A DNA stretch of 9,058 nt, from NCBI GenBank assembly GCA_020438665.1, contig JAGQUE010000202.1, positions 1 through 9,058 of the forward strand, read 5' to 3'. Made by a program: the position numbers and the translations under genes. The DNA is from Nocardioidaceae bacterium (lineage in GTDB: Bacteria > Actinomycetota > Actinomycetes > Propionibacteriales > Nocardioidaceae). The notes beneath the pieces were generated by a model. It was not told where the DNA came from. It did no database searches and saw nothing but the letters and a program-made list of their open reading frames with translations. Shown one piece after another: positions 1-5,388 of the stretch. The first letter of the stretch is position 1; every line of letters starts with the position of its first letter.

Positions 1-844
1 GCGAGTCCGACGCGATCGTCTTCATGGTGCTCGTCAGCTTGTCCATCGCCGCGTTGAGGGCGCTGGCCATCTGGCCGACCTCGTCCTTGGTGTCAAGGTC
101 GAGGCGCTGGTCGAGGCGGCCCTGGGCCAGCCCGTCGAGGACGCCCACGGTCTGCTGCAGCGGGCGGGCGATCATCCGGCCGATGACGACGGCCATGGTG
201 ATCGCGAGGGCGGCACCGACAACCATCACGATGATCATCAGCAGTCGCGCACTCTGATAGGCACTCTGGGCCGCGGCGACGCTGTCGGCCGCGATCTTGC
301 TCTCGAGGTCGTTGAGGTCGGCCAGGTCCTTCTCAGCGGCGTCGAAGAGCGGGATCGCCCTCTCGGCGCGCTGGGTACGGAAGTCGGCGAGCTTGCCGTT
401 GTCGATCAGCGGGATGAGGGTCTCGTCGCGGAACTTGCGATAGTCGGCCAGATCGGCGTTGAACGCGTCACGGAGCTTCTCGCGGCCGGTCATGTCGGTG
501 GCCGTGTACTTCGCCCAGTGCTCATCGACGGAAGCGTCGTACTCGGCCATCAGCCTCTTGGTCTCGTCGATCTGCGCCGGAGTGGTGTCGGTCGAGAGCT
601 CGAGGAGGTGCGCATCCGAGCTGGCGAGGCCGAGCTGGGCGGCCGCCAGCCAGTCGATGGCCTGGAGGCTGTCGCGGTTGAGCGTGTCGAGCCGGTTCTG
701 GGCGCTGGCGAGACGGGCGATACCCAGCACGCCGATCCCGACCATCATGATCGTCAGCAGCAGGAACCCGGCCATCAGCTTCTGTGCGGTCTTCAGGTTC
801 TTGAAGAGGGAGAACACTCCACCTCGGCGCGGGTTCTTCGACAC
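1..844 (-). CDS. Methyl-accepting chemotaxis protein, N-terminal part (cut by left window edge)
   Basis: This is a membrane chemoreceptor that senses a ligand outside the cell and passes the signal to the CheA/CheW kinase complex. About 280 codons are visible. A short basic cytoplasmic start leads to membrane span 1 (about residues 23-43), an extracellular helical region (about 44-195) that looks like a four-helix-bundle MCP sensor, span 2 (about 197-220), and a HAMP linker beginning near RMIARPL and continuing through LAQGRLDQRLD. The methylation helices and the signalling hairpin tip lie beyond the window. The start is GTG at 844-842, with a purine-rich ribosome site (GGGAAG) upstream; no ATG gives a better start. 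The gene follows cheA-cheW on the same strand but appears to have its own promoter (911-938). The receptor class is confident from the domain layout; the ligand cannot be told. Confidence 0.9.
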   Translation of the reverse strand, partial: MSKNPRRGGVFSLFKNLKTAQKLMAGFLLLTIMMVGIGVLGIARLASAQNRLDTLNRDSLQAIDWLAAAQLGLASSDAHLLELSTDTTPAQIDETKRLMAEYDASVDEHWAKYTATDMTGREKLRDAFNADLADYRKFRDETLIPLIDNGKLADFRTQRAERAIPLFDAAEKDLADLNDLESKIAADSVAAAQSAYQSARLLMIIVMVVGAALAITMAVVIGRMIARPLQQTVGVLDGLAQGRLDQRLDLDTKDEVGQMASALNAAMDKLTSTMKTIASDS

Positions 845-865
845 GGCTGTTGCTTCCCTTCGGAA

Positions 866-902
866 CTGGCGCCCGTCTTTGGACGCCAGGCTTCGGATGC
901 CT
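866..902 (-). other. Stem-loops in the 5' leader of the chemoreceptor gene
   Basis: If transcription starts just after the -10 element at 911-918, the leader is roughly 60 nt. It contains a 6-bp stem (866-871 with 884-889, CTGGCG/CGCCAG, 12-nt loop) and a 4-bp stem (888-891 with 899-902). The two share bases 888-889, so they can compete. The 6-bp stem ends about 22 nt before the GTG, upstream of the ribosome site. The pairing is seen in the sequence; any regulatory role is inference. Confidence 0.3.
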
Positions 903-910
903 CTGGCTGT

Positions 911-938
911 CCATCGGCAGCCGTGGGACCGACCTGAG
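911..938 (-). promoter_or_regulatory. Putative flagellar-type (FliA/sigma28-like) promoter of the chemoreceptor gene
   Basis: On the minus strand the sequence reads CTCAG (938-934), exactly 15 nt, then GCCGATGG (918-911). The -10 half resembles the GCCGATAA box used by sigma28/FliA/WhiG-family sigma factors. The CTCA-type -35 with 15-17 nt spacing resembles what I recall for FliA promoters of motile actinobacteria. The identical arrangement lies upstream of cheA. A transcript would start about 60 nt ahead of the GTG at 844. The -10 box is bracketed by a 5-bp inverted repeat (GGCTG 905-909, CAGCC 918-922). Confidence 0.6.
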
Positions 939-962
939 ATTTCCGGTCGCCAGGCGAAATCT
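937..962. repeat. Inverted repeat AGATTTC-N12-GAAATCT upstream of the chemoreceptor promoter
   Basis: Seven-base perfect arms at 937-943 and 956-962 are separated by 12 nt. The inner arm touches the -35 element of the promoter at 911-938. The size and position would suit a dimeric regulator's operator, but no specific regulator is recognised. The arms are AT-richer than the surrounding DNA, which makes the symmetry stand out. Confidence 0.4.
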
Positions 963-1027
963 GCCGGCGCCGTACGGCGGCCGCGTCGCACGCCCAGCAG
1001 GTCCCAGCAAGCCCCTGGGAAATGGCT

Positions 1028-1057
1028 CCGGCCCCGCGCGGATCCGCGCGGGGCCGG
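1028..1057 (-). terminator. Perfect 30-nt palindrome, probable terminator after cheW
   Basis: Every base from 1028 to 1057 pairs with its mirror partner around a central GGATCC. An RNA would form a very GC-rich hairpin of about 13 bp with a 4-base loop. It begins 19 nt past the cheW stop codon on the minus strand. There is only a short T stretch afterwards (ATTT), which is common for actinobacterial terminators. Because the palindrome is symmetric it would form on either strand; the position argues for ending the cheA-cheW transcript. Confidence 0.6.
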
Positions 1058-1075
1058 GTTTCTCAGTGCGGGGGG

Positions 1076-1510
1076 TCAGACGAGCTCAGACACCTGGACG
1101 GCGAGCTGGGTGTCCAGCACGAGCATCAGGTTGCCGTCGAGCTTGCAGACGTGGGTGACCACGCTGCGGATGTTGGCGGGCACCGTCTCGGGCAGGTCCT
1201 CGAAGAACTCGTCGCCAGGCTCGAGCACGTCACCGATCTCGTCGACCAGCATGCTGACGACGTCGCCGTCGTCGGTGCGGACCACGATGTTGACCGCGTC
1301 GTTGTCGTGGCTCTGCGGCGGCAGCCCGAGGCGGGAGCGGAGGTCGACGGTGGTGATGATCTGGCCGCGCAGGTTGATCAGTCCGCGCACCTCGACCGGT
1401 GCGTGCGGGACCGTGGTCAGGTCCTGCTCCTTGAGCACCTCTTGGACCGATCCGACCGGGACACCGAAGAGGTGGCCATCGAGGCGGAAGGTGCAGTACT
1501 GGCGTGACAT
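1076..1510 (-). CDS. cheW: Chemotaxis coupling protein CheW
   Basis: CheW is the scaffold protein that bridges chemoreceptor tips and the CheA kinase in cytoplasmic signalling arrays. The 144-aa product is one complete CheW-like domain of normal length. It has a beta-rich N-terminus (YCTFRLDGHLFGVPV), the conserved core RGLINLRGQIITTVDLRSRLG at about residues 42-62, and the later LVDEIGDVLEP segment where the family typically has a VD-V motif. The ATG lies 8 nt after the cheA stop, and its ribosome site (GAGGAG) overlaps that TGA, which suggests translational coupling to cheA. A strong palindrome follows the gene. CheW versus a CheV-like protein is settled by the absence of a receiver domain. 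Confidence 0.96.
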   Translation of the reverse strand: MSRQYCTFRLDGHLFGVPVGSVQEVLKEQDLTTVPHAPVEVRGLINLRGQIITTVDLRSRLGLPPQSHDNDAVNIVVRTDDGDVVSMLVDEIGDVLEPGDEFFEDLPETVPANIRSVVTHVCKLDGNLMLVLDTQLAVQVSELV

Positions 1511-1518
1511 CGCTCTCC

Positions 1519-3867
1519 TCAGATCATGCTCGCCGGAGCCAGCAGGCCCGGATCGATGGCGGAGACGGCGCGCTCGACGTCGACCAGCTCGGTGACGTGC
1601 TCGCCGACCAGGGCCGAGCCTTGGTGGCCGCCGGTGTCCAGATGGGTCCGCACCGAGATCTCCTCGTCGACGATGTCGTGGATCTCGCTCACGACGAAGC
1701 CGATGGCAAGGCCGCGGTGACGGCAGACGACGACGTGGATGAGTCCTTCCTCGCCCTGGTCGCCATAGGACTGGAGGGCCCGGTCGAGCCGTGCCAGCGG
1801 GAGGATCTCGCCGCGGTACTGGACGACCTCATAGCCGCCGACGCGCTCGACGAGGTTGGTCGAGAACTGCTCAAGTCGGTCGACCGAGCTGAGCGGCAGC
1901 GCGACCCGGCGACCGTCGGACAGGCCGAGCAGCAGCAGGCTGGTGCGCTCTCCCCTGTTGGAGGTCGTCTCTTCCTTGCCGCCCGCCGACGTGGCCTCGT
2001 TGACCATGCCGGCGTGACGGGCCAGTGCGTTGGCGTCGAGGATCAGGGCGATCCGCCCGTCACCCATGATGGTGGCACCGGCGTAGAGGTCGAGGTGTCG
2101 CAGCTGCTTGCCGAGTGGCTTGACGACGATCTCCTCGGTGTCCTTGATCTCGTCGACCACGACGCCGAACTGCTTGCCGTCGGCCTGGAGGACGACGATG
2201 AACGTCGTGTCGTGCTCGAGGGGCTCGAGTCCGAGCTGCTCACGGAGGTCGACCAGTGGAAGCAGGTCGCCGCGCAGGCGATAGACCGGGGTGCCCTGGA
2301 TGGTCTCGATCCGGGTGGCGGCCTGCTCGCGGTCGAGCCGGACCAGCTCCAGCAGGTTGATCTGCGGGATGGCATAGAGGTTCTCGGCGGCGTTGATCAC
2401 GAGGGCGGGGATGATGGCCAGGGTCAGCGGGATCTTGATGCGGACCGTGGTGCCGAGCCCGATCGTGCTGACGATGTCGATCGCGCCGCCGATGCGCTCG
2501 ATGTTGGTCTTGACCACGTCCATGCCGACGCCGCGGCCGGACACGTTGGTGACCTTGGTGGCGGTGGAGAAGCCGGGCTGGAAGATCAGGTGGAGGGCCT
2601 CGCGGTCGCCCATCGTGGCCGCGGCGTCGCGGGTGATCATCCCGCGGGAGACGGCCTGGTTGCGGAGCTTCTCCGGGTCGATGCCGGCGCCGTCGTCGGT
2701 GATCTCGATGATGACCTGGCCGCCCTCGTGGAACGCCCGCAGCAGCAGCTTGCCCTCGGGGGTCTTGCCGACCGCCCGTCGGTCCTTGGGGGACTCGATG
2801 CCGTGGTCGACGCTGTTGCGCACCAGGTGCGTCAGCGGGTCCTTGACGGCCTCGAGGATGGTCTTGTCGAGCTCGGTGTCCCGGCCCTCCATCTCGACAC
2901 GGACCTGCTTGCCCAGGCTGATCGAGAGGTCGCGGACGACGCGGGGCAGCTTGTTCCAGACGTTGTCGATGGGCTGCATGCGGGTCTTCATGACCCCCTC
3001 CTGCAGCTCGCCGGCGATGAGGTTCAGGCGGTGCGCCGTACGCTGCAGCTCGCCGTCCTGGCGGGTCGCGGCGCGTTGGAGCAGCTGGTTGCGGGTGAGC
3101 ACGAGCTCGCCCACCAGGTTCATCAGCTCGTCGAGCAGGTCGACGTCCACCCGGATGCTGCTGTCGGCGACGGACCGGCGCGAGCCGTTCTGCTTGGCAG
3201 CGCCCGCAGGGGCACCGGTGGCGGCCGGGGCGGACCCCTCGACGTGCTCCTCGACGTGCTCCTCGACGTGCTCGTCGACGTGCTCGTCGACCGGCTCGTG
3301 GTCCTCGTCCTCGCCCTCATCGAGGTCCTCGTGCTCCAGCTCCGGCTCTTCGGCCTCGGGCTCGGCCTCGTGGACCGTGGCGTCGGGAGCGGTCTCGGGC
3401 TCGCTGACCGGCGCCACGGCCGTCTCAGCCGCGGGCGCGATCGCGGACGTCTCGGTGGTCTCGGCGGTCGGGGCGGGCGTCTTGCCGTCCAGGATGTCTT
3501 GCATCCGTCCCACCAGCAGGGAGTAGTCGGCATCACCCTCAGCGCCGGTCGCCTCGATCTGCGACAGCAGCGAACGGACGGCGTCGACCATCTCCAGCAG
3601 CACGGTCGTCAGCTGCGGATCCAAGGTCAGCTGCCCGTCGCGCAGGCGGGCCAGCAGGCTCTCGCCGACATGCGTGACGGACTCGAGGGTGTGGAACGCG
3701 AGGAATCCGCAGGTGCCCTTGATGGTGTGCACCGTGCGGAAGATGCTCGACAACAGCTCGCGGGAGCCCGGTTCGCGCTCGAGCGCCACCAGGTCCCGGT
3801 CTAGCTGGTCCAAATTCTCGTGACTCTCGACGAGGAACTCGGCGACGATGTCGTCCATGACCTCCAC
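1519..3867 (-). CDS. cheA: Chemotaxis histidine kinase CheA, P2-less, with two C-terminal CheW-like domains
   Basis: CheA autophosphorylates on a histidine and hands the phosphate to CheY/CheB to control motility. The product has 782 residues. The HPt domain (about 5-125) carries the phospho-accepting His47 in TVHTIKG. Residues 130-235 form a low-complexity acidic linker with EHVE repeats; no folded P2 (CheY/CheB docking) domain is recognisable. The P3 dimerisation helices are at about 238-305. The HATPase region has an N box (LVRNSVDHG, about 348-356), G1 (DDGAGID, about 391-397) and G2 (GRGVGMD, about 444-450). A P5 CheW-like domain (about 485-620) is followed by a second, more diverged CheW-like domain (about 642-772). 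The GTG start at 3867 has AAGGAGA six bases upstream; the internal ATG at 3858 lies too close to its GGAGG. cheW follows after 8 nt. Confidence 0.95.
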   Translation of the reverse strand: MEVMDDIVAEFLVESHENLDQLDRDLVALEREPGSRELLSSIFRTVHTIKGTCGFLAFHTLESVTHVGESLLARLRDGQLTLDPQLTTVLLEMVDAVRSLLSQIEATGAEGDADYSLLVGRMQDILDGKTPAPTAETTETSAIAPAAETAVAPVSEPETAPDATVHEAEPEAEEPELEHEDLDEGEDEDHEPVDEHVDEHVEEHVEEHVEGSAPAATGAPAGAAKQNGSRRSVADSSIRVDVDLLDELMNLVGELVLTRNQLLQRAATRQDGELQRTAHRLNLIAGELQEGVMKTRMQPIDNVWNKLPRVVRDLSISLGKQVRVEMEGRDTELDKTILEAVKDPLTHLVRNSVDHGIESPKDRRAVGKTPEGKLLLRAFHEGGQVIIEITDDGAGIDPEKLRNQAVSRGMITRDAAATMGDREALHLIFQPGFSTATKVTNVSGRGVGMDVVKTNIERIGGAIDIVSTIGLGTTVRIKIPLTLAIIPALVINAAENLYAIPQINLLELVRLDREQAATRIETIQGTPVYRLRGDLLPLVDLREQLGLEPLEHDTTFIVVLQADGKQFGVVVDEIKDTEEIVVKPLGKQLRHLDLYAGATIMGDGRIALILDANALARHAGMVNEATSAGGKEETTSNRGERTSLLLLGLSDGRRVALPLSSVDRLEQFSTNLVERVGGYEVVQYRGEILPLARLDRALQSYGDQGEEGLIHVVVCRHRGLAIGFVVSEIHDIVDEEISVRTHLDTGGHQGSALVGEHVTELVDVERAVSAIDPGLLAPASMI
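3238..3297 (-). repeat. 12-bp tandem repeat inside cheA (acidic His-containing linker)
   Basis: Five 12-bp units run from 3238 to 3297. Three are identical (ctcgacgtgctc on the plus strand), the fourth differs at one base and the fifth is more diverged. They encode EPVD-EHVD-EHVE-EHVE-EHVE within the HPt-to-P3 linker (about residues 191-210). Because each unit is a whole number of codons, copy number can change without a frameshift. Histidines fall at every fourth residue (196, 200, 204, 208). Confidence 0.85.
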
Positions 3868-3918
3868 TGACGGTCTCCTTGCTCGATCGAGGTGCTCGGT
3901 CCCCCGGCACTGATGTGC

Positions 3919-3946
3919 TGATCGGCAGATCTGTTCCGGATCTGAG
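3919..3946 (-). promoter_or_regulatory. Putative flagellar-type (FliA/sigma28-like) promoter of cheA-cheW
   Basis: On the minus strand CTCAG (3946-3942) is followed by exactly 15 nt and GCCGATCA (3926-3919), the same element and spacing as upstream of the chemoreceptor gene at 911-938. The -10 box lies about 51 nt ahead of the cheA GTG. The spacer holds an inverted repeat, CAGATC (3926-3931) and GATCTG (3939-3944) with a 7-nt gap, which could be a repressor site or coincidence. The motif is seen in the sequence; assignment to a FliA-type sigma factor is inference. Confidence 0.6.
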
Positions 3947-4082
3947 GAACGTCCTCGATCCGGTGCGAACGACCCTCCCGGGCCATTCGGCGTCCACCGC
4001 CCTGCCTCGCCGAGCGTTCTCCACAGTCGGGCGGCCGGATGACACCCTCGCCGGCTTCCGCGGTCCAGAGTCGGACTTCTTC

Positions 4083-4099
4083 GGGCGCGTCAGGCGCCC
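4083..4099 (+). promoter_or_regulatory. Hairpin directly upstream of the pilin ribosome binding site
   Basis: A perfect 6-bp GGGCGC/GCGCCC stem (4083-4088 with 4094-4099) has a 5-nt loop (GTCAG). It ends 6 nt before the strong Shine-Dalgarno sequence AAGGAGG (4106-4112). It could stabilise the 5' end of the pilin mRNA or be the trace of a processing or termination point. No clear promoter for the pilin operon was found between 3947 and 4082. Its function is inferred only from position. Confidence 0.35.
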
Positions 4100-4116
4100 C
4101 TGGACAAGGAGGAGTC

Positions 4117-4302
4117 ATGCGCACAGACATCCGTCGGAAGGTCCGCGCCGAACGAGGCATCACCACGGCCGAATATGCCGTCGGGACCGCCGCGGGGGCC
4201 GGCCTGGCGGCGCTGCTCTACAAGATGCTGAGCGGCGGGTTCGGGGAGCAGCTGCTCCACACCCTGTTCGACCACGTGCTCGGGTTGCTGGGGATCGGGT
4301 GA
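4117..4302 (+). CDS. Flp-type pilin-like small protein (DUF4244 family)
   Basis: This is a probable major subunit of a Flp/Tad-like surface filament. The 61-aa product has a basic leader of 14 residues ending in Gly, then ITTAEYAVGTAAGAGLAALLY. This is the Flp prepilin pattern: cleavage after Gly14 would leave Glu at +5 and Tyr at +6, followed by a single hydrophobic helix (about residues 20-36) and a short amphipathic tail. The ATG at 4117 is chosen because a strong AAGGAGGAG site sits just before it; an open frame extends upstream to 4039 but has no such support. The stop overlaps the GTG of the next gene by 4 nt (GTGA). The family resembles the DUF4244 proteins of actinobacterial tad loci such as Rv3656c; this match is from memory of the family. 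Confidence 0.85.
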   Translation: MRTDIRRKVRAERGITTAEYAVGTAAGAGLAALLYKMLSGGFGEQLLHTLFDHVLGLLGIG

Positions 4303-4676
4303 GCCGCCTGGGTCCGCGCCGACGAGGCAGCCAGCGCGGAGCGGTCACCGCTGAGCTCGCGCTGGGGCTGCCGCTGCTCCTCGCGGTGACGCTGGGGCTG
4401 GTGTGGCTGCTGGTCGTCGGCGTGGCCCAGGTCAGGATGGTCGACGCGGCCCGCGAGGCGGCCCGGGCGGCCGCGCGGGGCGAACCCAGGGTGGCCGCGG
4501 TCTCGGCAGCGCTGCGGGTCGCGCCGGCGGGCGCGCAGGTCGAGGTGACCTCGACGGGTGACGACATCCACGTGGTCGTCTCGGCTGAGATCGACGGTCC
4601 GGGAGGTCTGTTCGCCTTCCTTCCCGGCGTCCGCGTGGTGGGCGAGGCCGTGGCGGCACGGGAGCCCGAGCCGTGA
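4299..4676 (+). CDS. TadE-like minor pilin
   Basis: This is a probable membrane-anchored pseudopilin of the Flp/Tad apparatus. The product has 125 residues. A very basic start ends at Gly14, followed by AVTAELALGLP and a hydrophobic segment (about residues 20-45), then an extracytoplasmic alpha/beta region. As in the pilin upstream, a Glu falls at +5 after Gly14, consistent with processing by the same prepilin peptidase; the processing is inference. TadE-family features include the helix rich in Ala and Arg after the membrane span (VDAAREAARAAARGE). The GTG start overlaps the preceding TGA (4 nt), and the stop overlaps the next gene, so the three genes form a tightly coupled operon. It corresponds in position to Rv3655c of the mycobacterial locus. 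Confidence 0.85.
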   Translation: MSRLGPRRRGSQRGAVTAELALGLPLLLAVTLGLVWLLVVGVAQVRMVDAAREAARAAARGEPRVAAVSAALRVAPAGAQVEVTSTGDDIHVVVSAEIDGPGGLFAFLPGVRVVGEAVAAREPEP

Positions 4677-5032
4677 TGCCGGCCACGGCGAACGGCCCTG
4701 GCGAGAGCGGTGCCGCCACGGTGCTCGTGGTGGCCGTTGCGGGACTGCTCCTGGTGATCGGGGCGGCGCTCGGCGTCGTGACGGCGCTGGTCGCCGATCA
4801 CCGCCGGGCGCAGTCGGCCGCCGACCTGGCCGCCCTCGCCGGCGCCACGGTGCTCGCGAGAGGTGGCGCGCCCTGCCAGGAGGCGGGCCGCGTGGCCTCG
4901 GCCAACGGGGCGACGATGGTCGCGTGCTCCTTGCGCGGCGCCGACGTGCTCGTCGAGGTCGTCGTGTCGGGCCCGCGGTGGCGGGGCTGGGCGGGTGACC
5001 CCAGGGCACGGGCGCGGGCCGGTCCCGGCTGA
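4673..5032 (+). CDS. TadE-like protein of the helicase/secretion neighbourhood family
   Basis: This is a small membrane-anchored protein, probably another component of the Flp-like pilus. The product has 119 residues (118 if the ATG at 4676 is used; GTG 4673 gives the 4-nt overlap seen at the previous junction). After a short GESGAAT start comes one hydrophobic span (about 15-40), then HRRAQSAADLAALAGA, the helix typical of TadE/TadG-like proteins. An extracytoplasmic stretch with two cysteines (68 and 85) follows, spaced as PC-x16-C, which could form a disulphide. The C-terminus is Arg/Gly/Pro-rich. The family name reflects its habit of lying beside a DUF1998-type helicase, as it does here, and it is the positional equivalent of Rv3654c. 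It ends 23 nt from the convergent gene at 5056. Confidence 0.78.
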   Translation: MMPATANGPGESGAATVLVVAVAGLLLVIGAALGVVTALVADHRRAQSAADLAALAGATVLARGGAPCQEAGRVASANGATMVACSLRGADVLVEVVVSGPRWRGWAGDPRARARAGPG

Positions 5033-5055
5033 GGGGCTTCGCGCCGGCGTTCGTC

Positions 5056-5352
5056 CTAGCGGTCGCGCTCGTCGTCGCGGTCGACCGACCGTTCGGAGGA
5101 GACGGCGTCGAGCTTGTCGGACAGCTCGTTGAGGCGACGCCGTTCGCGCCGCGCTCTCAGCTCACGCTTGGTGCCGTACTTCAGGACGGCCCAGCCCCAC
5201 AGGATGAACGCCCCGGCAGCGACCCCGACCACAAAGATGGCGAGGGCCGACATGTCGATGCCGAGGAGGCTCGTCGTCCCCGTGCCCGTGAAAACGGCCG
5301 CGACGATCGCCAACGCACCCAGCACGATGAGGAGGAGTCCCAGGATGACCAT
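5056..5352 (-). CDS. Small two-span membrane protein with a charged C-terminal helix, function unknown
   Basis: The product has 98 residues. Two hydrophobic segments (about 2-21 and 35-57) are joined by a short Gly/Thr loop. A strongly basic amphipathic stretch (KRELRARRERRRLNELSDKL, about 63-81) and an acidic/basic tail ending DRDDERDR follow. This suggests a hairpin in the membrane with a cytoplasmic helical tail. The overall shape recalls LapA-like small membrane proteins, but I do not recognise a definite family. It lies 36 nt downstream of the helicase on the same strand, with a hairpin between them. No Shine-Dalgarno sequence precedes the ATG; TAGCGT lies 6 nt upstream, the spacing expected of a -10 box for a leaderless transcript. 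Confidence 0.75.
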   Translation of the reverse strand: MVILGLLLIVLGALAIVAAVFTGTGTTSLLGIDMSALAIFVVGVAAGAFILWGWAVLKYGTKRELRARRERRRLNELSDKLDAVSSERSVDRDDERDR

Positions 5353-5364
5353 GCCTGCACGCTA
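5353..5364 (-). promoter_or_regulatory. Possible -10 box for a leaderless transcript of the small membrane protein gene
   Basis: TAGCGT (5364-5359 on the minus strand) fits the actinobacterial TANNNT -10 consensus. It is followed by six bases and then the ATG at 5352, so transcription could begin at the start codon. There is no recognisable ribosome site in the interval, which agrees with a leaderless mRNA. No convincing -35 was found; the upstream region is occupied by a hairpin. Confidence 0.3.
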
Positions 5365-5366
5365 GC

Positions 5367-5387
5367 CGCCCGACGGCCGGTCGGGCG
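5367..5387 (-). terminator. Strong hairpin after the helicase stop codon
   Basis: A perfect 8-bp stem (CGCCCGAC 5367-5374 with GTCGGGCG 5380-5387) with a 5-nt loop starts two bases beyond the helicase TGA on the minus strand. There is no T run, so termination may be partial. It separates the helicase from the small membrane protein gene and would lower read-through into it. Confidence 0.45.
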
Positions 5388-5388
5388 A

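Noticed and set aside
845..962. Possible c-di-GMP (GEMM-type) riboswitch ahead of the chemoreceptor gene
   Set aside because: Such riboswitches do occur before receptor genes and there are hairpins here, but the conserved GGGCAAACC and GACGCAAAGCC core segments are absent.
1504..3804. 766-codon open frame on the plus strand opposite cheA
   Set aside because: The cheA product on the other strand matches its family end to end, while this frame gives a low-complexity Asp/Leu/Val/Gly-rich protein. It is an effect of high GC in codon position 3.
4039..4116. N-terminal extension of the pilin gene to an ATG at 4039
   Set aside because: The ATG at 4117 has a strong ribosome site and gives a standard Flp leader; the extension would bury the leader and has no support.
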